Source: JANXZS01 sp963797255
Lineage (GTDB): Bacteria; Acidobacteriota; Terriglobia; Terriglobales; Acidobacteriaceae
NCBI GenBank assembly: GCA_963797255.1
Contig: CAWCOV010000030.1
Span: 124,001-188,000, forward strand
Direction: 5' to 3'
DNA: 64,000 bases
A model generated the notes under the pieces. The model was not told the origin of the DNA and searched no databases. It saw only the letters and a program-made list of their open reading frames with translations. Shown here one piece after another: positions 56,443-64,000 of the stretch; positions within the stretch are counted from its first letter, which is position 1, and each line of letters opens with the position of its first letter. The position numbers were made by a program, and so were the translations under genes.

Positions 56443-56572
56443 GTGCTGGCCGCACGGGCCTACTAAAAGCCACAACCACTATTTCTTCAAATGTGAGATC
56501 TGTTCGCGCGCCAAACAGCTTACAACCCCACTCAAGCCAACAGAGGGCTTGAATGGGCCACCTGCCACTTGA
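56441..56572 (+). repeat. Dispersed repeat, copy 1 (~130 bp)
   Basis: Begins aggtgctggccgcacgggc and ends near the GGCTTGAATGGG arm of an internal hairpin. The inner stem is CCCACTCAAGCC / GGCTTGAATGGG with one mismatch. Almost the whole length is shared with copy 3 at 60718, in the same orientation, with one insertion of about 12 bases here. The first bases overlap the stop codon of the preceding gene. Confidence 0.85.
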
Positions 56573-57360
56573 CTACCATTCCGGCTACCTTCCCCGAGGA
56601 CGCTGCGGGCAACATGATTGACGACGGGACCTACCGATGGCGGTTTCTACAAAAGGGTCTACGATAGCAATAAAGAAATCTTCCCCAGACCCCTCAGGAG
56701 AAGTGTTTCTTCTTGACATCGCCTTTTATAGAACCCGCCGGAGGTTATAGCAATGAGGGCAGAATTATATGCGGGAATATCCTCCTTAGGCCGGATATGA
56801 TGCGCTATCATGACGTTCGCACCCAGTTTGTTCGAGCCCAACCTGAAGGGACAATGGGCGAAGAAACACTTAGATTCACTCCGATCTCTGAAATAGATCT
56901 CTTGGTCAATCTATACCCTTACGAAGTCTTTGGAGAAGAAGATTTTGAGGCGGGAGAATATGTCGTAAAGATAATTAATCCGCCGATCTTCGTATGTATT
57001 GCCAGCGGTTCTCTACTCTTGGGGATTTCGCTACCTGCCTTAGGGCGAGCCTTGATTACTGGGCTTGGCAATTGTCTCTTCTCAGTGGCAATTAGCCCAA
57101 AGCTTACAACCCCACTCAAGCCCAGAGAGGGCTTGAATGGGCCACCCGTCAATTGCACACAATTCAGGACTCTATCCGGCAGCGCTCTTAAGAGCGAGAT
57201 AGTTGGGGTCTTTGGAGAGAAGAACCAAAGCTACCTTCGCAAGGGGCTTCACTATAGACGCTCCACGCGATGAGTTCCTTCTGATCGGCTGACATGGGCA
57301 ATCGCATCGGCTTTTGGGTGGAGATATTTGCCACTCGCCGAAAAGACTCGATCCTCTCCG
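56573..57360. other. Gene-poor, probably degraded stretch
   Basis: No convincing gene. An open frame at 56713-57273 (186 codons) has mixed composition and runs through repeat copy 2, so it is more likely a remnant than an expressed gene. The sequence before it also looks like fragmented coding DNA with stops. It is locally more AT-rich than neighbouring genes. Confidence 0.5.
57092..57155 (+). repeat. Dispersed repeat, partial copy 2
   Basis: Keeps only the 3' half of the element: CTTACAACCCCACTCAAG, the GGGCTTGAATGGGCCACC arm and the hairpin between them. Same orientation as copies 1 and 3. Confidence 0.8.
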
Positions 57361-58578
57361 CTAGATATCCTCAAACTCATCGAGGCTCCACTCGGGGCGC
57401 CAGTCGACAAATGGTCGGTCGCCTTCGAAGCGGAGGGGGAGCCAAACGTATCTTGCTACGGAGGTGTTCGCGGTCGGCGGAACAGCTTCTTTCGCTATCG
57501 CTGCTTCTTCCTCCGTCAAAGGCGGACGCGGTGTCGTAAACATCTTTCTGAATATGCTTTGAACTGCCTTCGAGGTCTGTCCACTTTCAAATCTTTCACC
57601 CGACATCGGCCCCAGCCAACGATCACCCAGCATGATGTAGAGATCCTTCTTCTTCGGGTGTTTGAACACGGATGCAGGCTGAGAATTGAAGGTGGTTCGG
57701 GATCGATCCGTCGGGCTTGTTTCGCCGAGATCGGTGAACGGCCCGTGGAAAGTTTCTGCGATCGCCGCTCGACAAGGGTTTGGGAAGTAGCCGGTGGTTC
57801 CGGAGGTGATCAGATAGTGCTTCGTTCCTCTGCGGAAGTAGGCGATGCCCTCGCGCGTGTCCGGTGGGCCGGGTTCCGGAAAATGCGTTGAATAGTAGCC
57901 GGTGAAATCTGTATATGCCTCGGTCAAGTCTGCACAGATTAACTCGGTGTGCACGCGCTCGAAGTACATATAGGCTTTGCCATCATCGGGGCTTGCAACC
58001 AGATCGTAGTCACCCGCATTCATCCCAACAGGGTGAAGTTCGCTACGCAGTATTTTGTATGGTCCGGTGAGTTTATCCGCAACAAGAACGGTCCTGGTTT
58101 GTTCTGACCCTTTGCTCATCAGCTTGATCCAGCAGACAAACTTTTTGGTCCGGGGATTGTAGAGGATGTGCGGTCGGTCGAGGAACCGTTGCGGGCTAAG
58201 AGGCGATTGCGGATCCTTGGTGTCGGGCGAAATGATGAGGCCGATATCCTCCCAGTTGTAGAGATCGGCAGATCGATAGCAACGAACCCCCCATGTCCAG
58301 ATGTCGTTTTTGCCTGTGGTGAACTCTTTATTTTCCCCGTACCAATAGAACAAATCTCCCACCTTGATGATTGACCCGCCGTGCGCCTGAATAAGCTTGC
58401 CGGAGGTATCGAACCATTCTTCGCCCGGCTTAAAAGACGAGCGCTTTGCTTGTGCAAAGGCGCCGAAAGCGTGTGCCGGCGACGACGCGAGAGTCGTTGC
58501 AAGCGCCGCTCCTCCCACGAGTAGTTCTCGTCGACTGAAGCCTTGGCCGGGTGACTTGGAACGGATTCGATCTGACAT
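57361..58578 (-). CDS. Tat-exported GH43-like glycoside hydrolase
   Basis: About 405 aa from ATG 58578, with AGGAGA upstream. The N terminus SRRELLVGGAALATTLASS is a twin-arginine export signal ending near PAHA. The body reads as a five-bladed propeller of GH43/GH-F clan type: AHGGSIIKVGDLFYWYGENK (in parts), YRSADLYNWEDIG, DRPHILYNPRTKKFVCW, DYDLVASPDDGKAY and GPFTD. It most resembles exo-galactanase-type GH43 proteins, but the substrate is inference. The open frame continues upstream into a PQQ dehydrogenase because of a frameshift there; the two are separate genes. Confidence 0.8.
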   Translation of the reverse strand: MSDRIRSKSPGQGFSRRELLVGGAALATTLASSPAHAFGAFAQAKRSSFKPGEEWFDTSGKLIQAHGGSIIKVGDLFYWYGENKEFTTGKNDIWTWGVRCYRSADLYNWEDIGLIISPDTKDPQSPLSPQRFLDRPHILYNPRTKKFVCWIKLMSKGSEQTRTVLVADKLTGPYKILRSELHPVGMNAGDYDLVASPDDGKAYMYFERVHTELICADLTEAYTDFTGYYSTHFPEPGPPDTREGIAYFRRGTKHYLITSGTTGYFPNPCRAAIAETFHGPFTDLGETSPTDRSRTTFNSQPASVFKHPKKKDLYIMLGDRWLGPMSGERFESGQTSKAVQSIFRKMFTTPRPPLTEEEAAIAKEAVPPTANTSVARYVWLPLRFEGDRPFVDWRPEWSLDEFEDI

Positions 58579-58604
58579 TTCCAAGGTTCTCCTGTGACGC
58601 GCAG

Positions 58605-60653
58605 TTATGGTTTCGGCTTGTCCGGTGAAGCGGTCGCGGATTCCCGGGCACGAGAGACAATGTAGGCCTGTAGCGCCCTTCAGATCCTGCGCATTGAGTA
58701 TCTTTTTGTACGAGGGCATGCCCGCGCGGGAGAGCACGCCATCCAACACAATCTGATCCAGCGACTCAATCATCTTCTTGCGGGAGTAGCGGAGGTCCGG
58801 GAGCGACCCGCCCACCGCATTTAAGCCATGGCACAACATGCAGCGCGAGTTGAAGATGATAGAACCCCGGTGGACCAACTCCGGCGAGGAGTCGTACGTG
58901 AGTTCCGGCATTGGCGGCGGACCCTGCGGACCGAACGAAGGGGCACTTAACTTCGCCTGACCACCAAGAGCAAAGGTAAGGATGCGCCCATATCCCGGCT
59001 TTACGGGACCACTCCCAGGCGGGTTGAACAATCCTGCGCCTCCGCCCCAACCGGCCATCACAGTGACGTATTGCAGGCCATTGACGGCGAACGTCACGGG
59101 CGGGGCCATGATCCCTGTGCCAGCATCGAACTGCCACAGTTGCTTGCCGTCATTGGCGCGATACGCCACAAGCATCCCATCCGCTCGGCCCTGGAAAATC
59201 AAATTGTCGCCGGTTGCAAGGACGCCGCCCGTCTCGACAACCGGCGATTTCGCGTGCCAGGCTTCCTTCTGGGTCACCGGGTTCCAGGCCAGCAGTTCTC
59301 CGGACATGGGCGGCATGGCTTCTGCCTTCGCGTAAAGTGATCCCTCGTAGTTGTCGTCGAAACCCTGATTCTGTGCATCGGGGTCATATTTCCACTTTGG
59401 ATCCGGTGCGTGCACCATCTGGCCGCCGATCTTTGCCGGGACGTAGACCAGTCCGGTCGACGGATGGAAGGCCATGGGGTACCAATTGTGCGCGCCGAAG
59501 GGGTCGGGCGAGATCATCGTGGGCTCGGACCCACCTACACCGGAGAGTTCGATTGGACGGCCGGTCTTCGGGTCGAGTCCGCTGGCCCAGGTAATGCCGG
59601 AAACAAAGGGCGCGCCGGAGATAAACTCCCCGGTCTTGCGATCGAGCACGTAGAAGAAGCCGTTTTTGTTGGCTTGCATGAGTACATTGCGGAGGTGGCC
59701 ACCGACCTTAAGGTCGGCCTGCATCAGAGGTTGCGTTGCGTCATAGTCCAGTTATCACCTGGGGTGGGCTGGAAGTACCAGGCCAATTCACCGGTACCCG
59801 CATGCACGGCCACGATGCTGGCGGTGTAGAGATTGTCGCCACCACCCCGTAGCGCGCGGTACCAGGCAGTCGCGTTGCCTGTTCCGAAGTACAGCAGATC
59901 GAGCGCGGGGTCGTATCCGATGCTGTCCCACGGCGGACCGCCGGCACCGTCCTTCCACTTGTCTCCCGTCCAGGTTTTGGCGGCGCGACCGACGTCCTTG
60001 TTTTCGAAACCAGCTCTACAACGACAAGCTGTATGAGGCGCCACGCCTTCTTGACGGTTCGCCTCATTGCGCTCGACAAGCGCACCGGGACAATCGTCTG
60101 GAGCACCCAGACATACGGATGTCACGACAAGCCTATTCGCATCACGCGGAGCGCCGCGTGATTGCGAAGGGGCATGGTCATCAGTATCTGGTGCTCAACG
60201 CGTCCGGAGCTGAGTACGATGAGGTGACCGTCAGGCCTCATACAGCTTGTCGGCCTATGAGCGCCGAAACCGGCAAGATGACGTGGCAGCATTGAACTAC
60301 GACCGGTTGCGACCGTGCGGGATCATCTGCGGCGCATGCGTTTTCGCGTCCATGGCGTAGACGACGTTCCAAGACCCGGTGGTGTAGATCACGCCGTCTT
60401 CCACGATCGGAGTCGCTTCGAGACCGCGCGTGGTGCTGAGTTCCAGGCTCCAGACCAGTCCCAGGTTGGCTACGCTCTGCTCATTGATCTGGTTCAGCGG
60501 ACTGAAGCGGTGATCGTCGTAGGTGCGGCCATACATCAGCCAGTTTGCGGATTCGCTCGCGGCCTCGGCAGTGCTCTTCGGTTTAGTTTCAGTGAATCCG
60601 GCAAACAAAAGGACAGTGGGAAGAATGGTGCTTGCAAGTACCAAACGCTTCAC
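58605..60653 (-). pseudogene. PQQ-dependent alcohol dehydrogenase with C-terminal cytochrome c, pseudogene
   Basis: Pieces of one quinohemoprotein dehydrogenase on the minus strand. The N terminus (60653-60297) has a signal peptide and NWLMYGRTYDDHRFSPLNQIN. The middle (to about 59745) has AAKTWTGDKW, GTGNATAWY and GGGDNLYTASIVAV. The rest has NGFFYVLDRKTGEFI and a heme site CMLCH. Between the first two pieces, about 60011-60293, the missing middle is found on the plus strand (RLIALDKRTGTIVWSTQT, SAETGKMTWQ), so that segment is inverted and also decayed. A one-base deletion at about 59740-59755 and a +1 shift at about 58668-58685 break it further; after the latter the true C terminus (LQAYIVSRARESATASPDK) ends at the TAA at 58605. 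Confidence 0.85.
60022..60252. repeat. 18-bp perfect inverted repeat inside the PQQ dehydrogenase pseudogene
   Basis: CGACAAGCTGTATGAGGC at 60022-60039 and its exact reverse complement at 60235-60252, 195 bp apart; similarity continues imperfectly inward. It lies inside the segment that is inverted relative to the rest of the gene and may have taken part in the rearrangement. Confidence 0.85.
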
Positions 60654-60717
60654 ACGGATACCTCGGATTTGCGATTCGTGGGTCGACCGAGACTAACACC
60701 GGACTTTGAACGCTGCC

Positions 60718-60838
60718 AGGTGCTGGCCGCACGGGCGTACGAAAAGCCGCAACCACTGTTTTTCAAATGTTGGCGCACCAGACAGATTACAGCCCCACTC
60801 AAACCAACTGAGGGCTTGAATGGGCACCCGCCAAGTTA
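60718..60838 (+). repeat. Dispersed repeat, copy 3 (~121 bp)
   Basis: Near-full-length match to copy 1 at 56441, direct orientation, lacking the ~12-base insertion. It has the same internal hairpin (CCCCACTCAAACC / GGGCTTGAATGGG region). It lies just upstream of the PQQ dehydrogenase pseudogene start, so copies 1 and 3 bracket the decayed 4.1-kb segment. Confidence 0.85.
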
Positions 60839-60900
60839 AGCCAATGGAACGCTCGAAGGGCCACTCACGCGGTTGTTTTGGTACGCCCATCCGGGCAGCA

Positions 60901-60925
60901 CAAAAGGCCGGAAGGATCTCCGGCC
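60901..60925 (-). terminator. Rho-independent terminator after rpsT
   Basis: Stem GGCCGGA / TCCGGCC at 60906-60912 and 60919-60925 with a 6-nt loop. Read on the minus strand it is followed by TTTTG (60905-60901), fitting transcription end of rpsT. Confidence 0.8.
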
Positions 60926-60978
60926 CTGGATGGTGATGTTCTAAACGAAGCCCGTGGGTTCGCGGCCTTGCGGTTTGC

Positions 60979-61254
60979 TTAGGCCTTCTTGGTTGCGAGA
61001 GCCTTGACGCGGGCGTTCAGGCGGCTCTTGTAGCGGGAGGCGGTATTGTCGTGGAGGATGCCCTTCTGCACGCTCTTGTCGAGGGCAGAGGCGGTCTTTC
61101 TGTACTGCTCCTGAGCTGCTTTCACGTCGCCCTTGGTCAATGCCTCACGCAAGCTGCGCAAGCTGCCGCGCACCTGGCTCTTGTTGGCGCGGTTAATCTC
61201 CGTCTTTTTAACGGTCTGCTTGGCGCGCTTCAGCGAGGAAACATGGTTCGCCAT
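60979..61254 (-). CDS. rpsT: 30S ribosomal protein S20
   Basis: A 91-aa, highly basic, helical protein binding the 5' domain of 16S rRNA. The sequence MANHVSSLKRAKQTVKKTEINR, NKSQVRGSLRSLREAL (in parts) and the C-terminal KGILHDNTASRYKSRLNARVKAL match S20. It starts with ATG at 61254 and ends before a terminator. Confidence 0.96.
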   Translation of the reverse strand: MANHVSSLKRAKQTVKKTEINRANKSQVRGSLRSLREALTKGDVKAAQEQYRKTASALDKSVQKGILHDNTASRYKSRLNARVKALATKKA

Positions 61255-61930
61255 CTATAAAGTCCTAACTTTCCTGTGGGAATGGGATGCAGGCAGAAGA
61301 CAAGCGAATGCCACACCCCCTGCAATCACCAAGTGTATGAAAAATGGGCCTCCGGGTCAACTGCGAGGGCCCGTTCGCTCGCGGGATTGCCGTTGTTTTG
61401 AGGCAGGGTGAAGGTGATGATTCATCCCTATTCCTTCTCGTCTCTGCTAGTTCCGGGTTGGGGATGTCGGATTTCTTTGCCGAGCGCTTTTGCCGCGGGG
61501 AGGAAAGGTCTCGGCGCGAGCGATCGCACGCTGGCAGTCGAGGGCTCTGTCTGCTGAATTTCACGACGTTGCTGGTTGTTTTGTTAGTGTCGAGTGCTTT
61601 GGTTGTGGACTAGGCTTGCTCCAACTTACAGACCAGCTATAGAGAGAACTTCCGTTCCGGGCCAAAAGACCTGTAGAGCGACGCTCCGTTGGAGCGATAA
61701 GTGGAAAGCAAAGCAAGCGTCGTTGACGGGGACAGGTGTCTACACCACATGTCCCCGAATTTTTTTGCGCCGTGGGGCGGGGGGAACGCAGAACCCTCCA
61801 CTTCGCTTTGCTTCGGTCGGGATGACAAGTGCTGGTTCCACGGGCTGAGCGATGGTTTCGACATTTGCCGGCGAACTGACATTTTTAGAAATCTGGGGCA
61901 AGGGAAAGGGTGGAGAGATAGAGTGTTGGC
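61255..61930. other. Gene-free stretch between rpsT and the cupin gene
   Basis: A 676-bp stretch without a credible gene; short open frames in it have no family features. Its left end should hold the rpsT promoter. At 61682-61696 is a small CGCTCC/GGAGCG hairpin, and at 61728-61766 a hairpin with T tract listed separately. The segment at about 61795-61850 (CTTCGCTTTGCTTCGGTCGG then GATGACAA) has the look of a dispersed intergenic repeat, but no second copy is in the window. Confidence 0.5.
61728..61766 (+). terminator. Terminator-like hairpin with T7 tract
   Basis: Outer stem GGGGACA / TGTCCCC (61728-61734 and 61750-61756) and inner stem GGTG / CACC, followed by GAA and seven T. No plus-strand gene is seen directly upstream, so it may belong to a small RNA or to a structured repeat. 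Confidence 0.55.
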
Positions 61931-62452
61931 ATGTCTACCGTCCATCGCGCATCGGCACAACGATTGAAGGAATTGCTCAGGCTCGAGCCTCATCCCCGGG
62001 AAGGCGGCTGGTTTCGGCAGACGTACGTTTCAGCGGAACGGATTCCGCAGGAAGCATTGCCTGAACGCTACACCGGCGATCGTGCCGCCGGGACCGCCAT
62101 CTACTACCTGCTGACTCCAGATACTTTCTCCGAGATGCACAAGCTGACATCGGATGAGGTCTTCCATTTTTACCTTGGCGACCCAGTCGAAATGCTGCAG
62201 TTGAAGCCGGATGGACAGGGCGAGATTGTTCGCATGGGCACCGACATTGAAGGTGGAATGATGCCGCAGGTGCTGGTACCGCAATCGGTTTGGCAAGGAT
62301 CGCGGCTGATAGCAGGCGGCGAAGTTGCGCTGCTGGGATGCACGGTTTCTCCCGGCTTTGATTACGCCGATTACGAGCAGGGAACGCGGGAACAGCTGAC
62401 GGCGGAGTATCCGGCATTTGCAGAGATGATCCGGGATCTGACGCGGGCCTGA
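61931..62452 (+). CDS. Cupin_5 / DUF985 family protein
   Basis: A 173-aa single-domain cupin. Family landmarks are PHPREGGWFRQTYVS near the N terminus, TAIYYLLTPDTFSEMHKLTSDEVFHFYLGDP (in parts), QVLVPQSVWQGSRL and GCTVSPGFDYADYEQG. The His and Glu residues of a metal site are present. The biochemical role is unknown. ATG at 61931 is chosen from the conserved length. Confidence 0.9.
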   Translation: MSTVHRASAQRLKELLRLEPHPREGGWFRQTYVSAERIPQEALPERYTGDRAAGTAIYYLLTPDTFSEMHKLTSDEVFHFYLGDPVEMLQLKPDGQGEIVRMGTDIEGGMMPQVLVPQSVWQGSRLIAGGEVALLGCTVSPGFDYADYEQGTREQLTAEYPAFAEMIRDLTRA

Positions 62453-62547
62453 TCGAAAGAAATTTTGTGCGACGGGCCGCCACTTACTTCGATCATTAAA
62501 ACTGCGCAGAATTCGACGCGAAAACCTCGGAATTGGTGGATTCAAAA

Positions 62548-63021
62548 ATGAAGACGCTAACGCGGTTGGCTGACCGCAAGGAAATAGAAGCACGCTTGCA
62601 ATCGTATTCAGCATCGGACAAGGCGTTGTGGGGAAAGATGTCTGTCCATGAGACGCTGTGCCATTTGGAAGACGCATTCAAGCTGGGCCTCGGAGAGCGT
62701 ACGACCGAGGCGAGGCCGAGGCTGCCGGGATTCGCGGGCACCTTACCGGGCGGGGCACTCAAGCTGATCTCGTTGCGCGCGCCGATGAAATGGCCTCATG
62801 GAGTGCCCACGGTGCCGGAAGCGGTCGTGGGCAAAGGCGGGACCCTTCCAGTGGGGTTCGAGCAGGACCGCGCATCGCTGATTGCGACCCTGAATCGATT
62901 CTGCGAGAAACTGCCTCAACCCTGTGTGCGCCACGCATTCTTCGGAGAAATGACCGCGAGCGACTGGATGCGCTGGGGGTACCTGCACTGCGATCATCAC
63001 CTGCGGCAATTCGGGCGCTAG
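62548..63021 (+). CDS. DinB-like DUF1569 family protein
   Basis: About 157 aa from ATG 62548 (a GTG at 62533 is in frame). It has the four-helix DinB/YfiT-like plan with possible metal-binding His residues at MSVHETLCHLEDAFKLGLG and YLHCDHHLRQFGR, both typical of DUF1569. Such proteins are suspected metal-dependent thiol transferases or hydrolases; the role here is unknown. It lies downstream of the cupin gene in the same direction. Confidence 0.85.
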   Translation: MKTLTRLADRKEIEARLQSYSASDKALWGKMSVHETLCHLEDAFKLGLGERTTEARPRLPGFAGTLPGGALKLISLRAPMKWPHGVPTVPEAVVGKGGTLPVGFEQDRASLIATLNRFCEKLPQPCVRHAFFGEMTASDWMRWGYLHCDHHLRQFGR

Positions 63022-63777
63022 CTAATTTCCCAGTTGATTGAGGGCGTCGCGAATGGGAGCGGAGGAGATCCTCAGAAATCCGCTGAACGGCGAATACATT
63101 TCCTGGATGATGAAGATGGCGGCCGAAACCGCGATGGCGCAAACGATCAACGTGACGATGACGGTGCCATTTGGCGGGGCGAAGAGGCCGAAGCTGATGA
63201 AGATCGCGGCAAGCCATGACACGACGACAATGAGCAATGGGATGGAGATGGAGTTGCTCTCTGACTGGAGAAATAGCAGCCATCGGCTCTGTCGCAGTTC
63301 GAGTGACATCGCAAGGGCTTCAGAACGGGAGGCTTCCTGCTGTGGATTTTTTGGAGACAACATCTGCAAATTGTCGAACAGACGATCTACATTCTCGCGA
63401 GGCTCGAGTTCGGAATGCCGTTTATTTTCAGAGGGCCATACGCGCTCAATGCTCGCCTCGACAAATTTGCGGAGTTGGACGCGGGTTTCAGCGGTTTCGG
63501 GCCCGTAGGAAGCCAGGATGCGGTCCAGAAGAACGATCTTCGCAGCCATAGTGGCGACTTCGGTTTTCTGGAAGTCGTAGGAGGATTTGGCGGAGGAGAC
63601 GAGCATTCCGAGAACGAGTGCGGACATAGTAACGACGAGGCCGGTTGCCAGACGCACGACGTCCTTGGCATCTGTCGTCAAATGGTCTTCGGGGAGGAAT
63701 CTGCGGAGGAGCATACCGATGACCGCCCCACCAAATACCCAAAGGAAGACAATCACGCTGACGTTGAACGAATGCAT
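63022..63777 (-). CDS. DUF4239 family membrane protein
   Basis: A 251-aa membrane protein with hydrophobic segments at about 6-24, 44-62, 179-197 and 203-226 around a cytoplasmic region (LLDRILASYGPETAETR). ARLATGLVVTMSALVLGMLVSSAK-like sequence near the first helices is the DUF4239 hallmark. Function unknown. Its stop abuts the end of the convergent DUF1569 gene with no gap. Confidence 0.85.
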   Translation of the reverse strand: MHSFNVSVIVFLWVFGGAVIGMLLRRFLPEDHLTTDAKDVVRLATGLVVTMSALVLGMLVSSAKSSYDFQKTEVATMAAKIVLLDRILASYGPETAETRVQLRKFVEASIERVWPSENKRHSELEPRENVDRLFDNLQMLSPKNPQQEASRSEALAMSLELRQSRWLLFLQSESNSISIPLLIVVVSWLAAIFISFGLFAPPNGTVIVTLIVCAIAVSAAIFIIQEMYSPFSGFLRISSAPIRDALNQLGN

Positions 63778-64000
63778 AGTTCTCCTGAGCTACCTTCCGA
63801 TCGCATTACGGCCCAAATGCTCGAGTGCTCGAGCGGATTCGAATTCAACCAATAGCCAGCGTGTGTTTTCAGATGCCACTACTTTAGAGTTCCGCGATGA
63901 AAGAGACTAGCTGCAAATTTGCTAGGTTGAATCCTACTTTGCAATGGCATGGCGAGTAGAGTCACTGGCCAGTTAAGAGGGAGGAGAATAGACTGCGGAC
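63778..64000. other. Window end, no gene seen
   Basis: Upstream region of the DUF4239 gene. No open frame of note and no recognisable element. Confidence 0.4.

Noticed and set aside
56713..57273. 186-codon open frame in the decayed region
   Set aside because: It reads through a dispersed repeat copy and has no recognisable family; kept only as part of the degraded stretch.
1..64000. CRISPR arrays, tRNA/rRNA genes, prophage or transposase genes
   Set aside because: Looked for by eye on both strands; no regularly spaced repeats, no cloverleaf-like sequence and no integrase or transposase motifs were found.

Overview
The window looks like chromosomal DNA of an Acidobacteriota member, probably class Terriglobia / family Acidobacteriaceae. 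This is inferred from gene content: a secreted S53 sedolisin next to an M13 metallopeptidase, GH29 and GH43 glycosidases, DUF2062/DUF2905/DUF4239 proteins, an LptE-type lipoprotein, KdsD (Gram-negative envelope) and an overall moderately GC-rich composition. Most of it is core genome with dense coding. No rRNA, tRNA, CRISPR array, integrase or insertion-sequence transposase was seen.

Layout. 1-6.1 kb: 3' part of polA, then a leftward DUF2905-xseA-glmM-membrane-protein cluster. 6.3-12 kb: a two-TM potassium-channel-like protein and a leftward phosphorelay operon (large hybrid histidine kinase, single-domain response regulator, HPt protein). 12.1-15 kb: tandem hairpins, a deoxyhypusine-synthase-like gene, a secreted S1/P1 nuclease and a DUF2062 protein. 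15-19.7 kb: a complete leftward nucleoside-salvage operon (cdd, pyrimidine phosphorylase, nupC-type transporter, purine phosphorylase, uridine kinase). 19.8-25.4 kb: an Lhr-type helicase broken by three frameshifts, followed by a Nei/Fpg glycosylase. 25.4-34.3 kb: class A PBP, proS, a STAS protein, kdsD, a TlpA-like thioredoxin with a DsbD-N-like partner, and gltX. 34.4-39.7 kb: a frameshifted GT39-type glycosyltransferase, a small membrane protein, a frameshifted M14 peptidase, ispF and ispD. 39.8-46.2 kb: a GNAT, tilS, ftsH, a small unknown gene, lptE and holA. 46.2-48.2 kb: a Fur-family regulator divergent from an outer-membrane-protein/cytochrome c pair, with two copies of a TGCGA-N5-TCGCA palindrome between them. 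48.2-56.4 kb: a DMT transporter, S53 and M13 peptidases sharing one bidirectional terminator, a GH29 fucosidase and an unknown secreted protein. 56.4-60.8 kb: a decayed stretch bracketed by two direct copies of a ~125-bp repeat, holding a Tat-exported GH43-like protein and a PQQ alcohol dehydrogenase pseudogene with an internal inversion. 61-64 kb: rpsT, a cupin_5 protein, a DinB-like DUF1569 protein and a DUF4239 membrane protein.

Two themes stand out. First, several genes are disrupted, and nearly all of the disruptions are +1 shifts (one extra base, or two missing). That may mean base overcalls in the source sequence rather than biology. Second, the most interesting regulatory unit is the Fur-family regulator with its paired operators and the beta-barrel/cytochrome c cassette it seems to control. 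I did not find a clearly new defence or mobile system.
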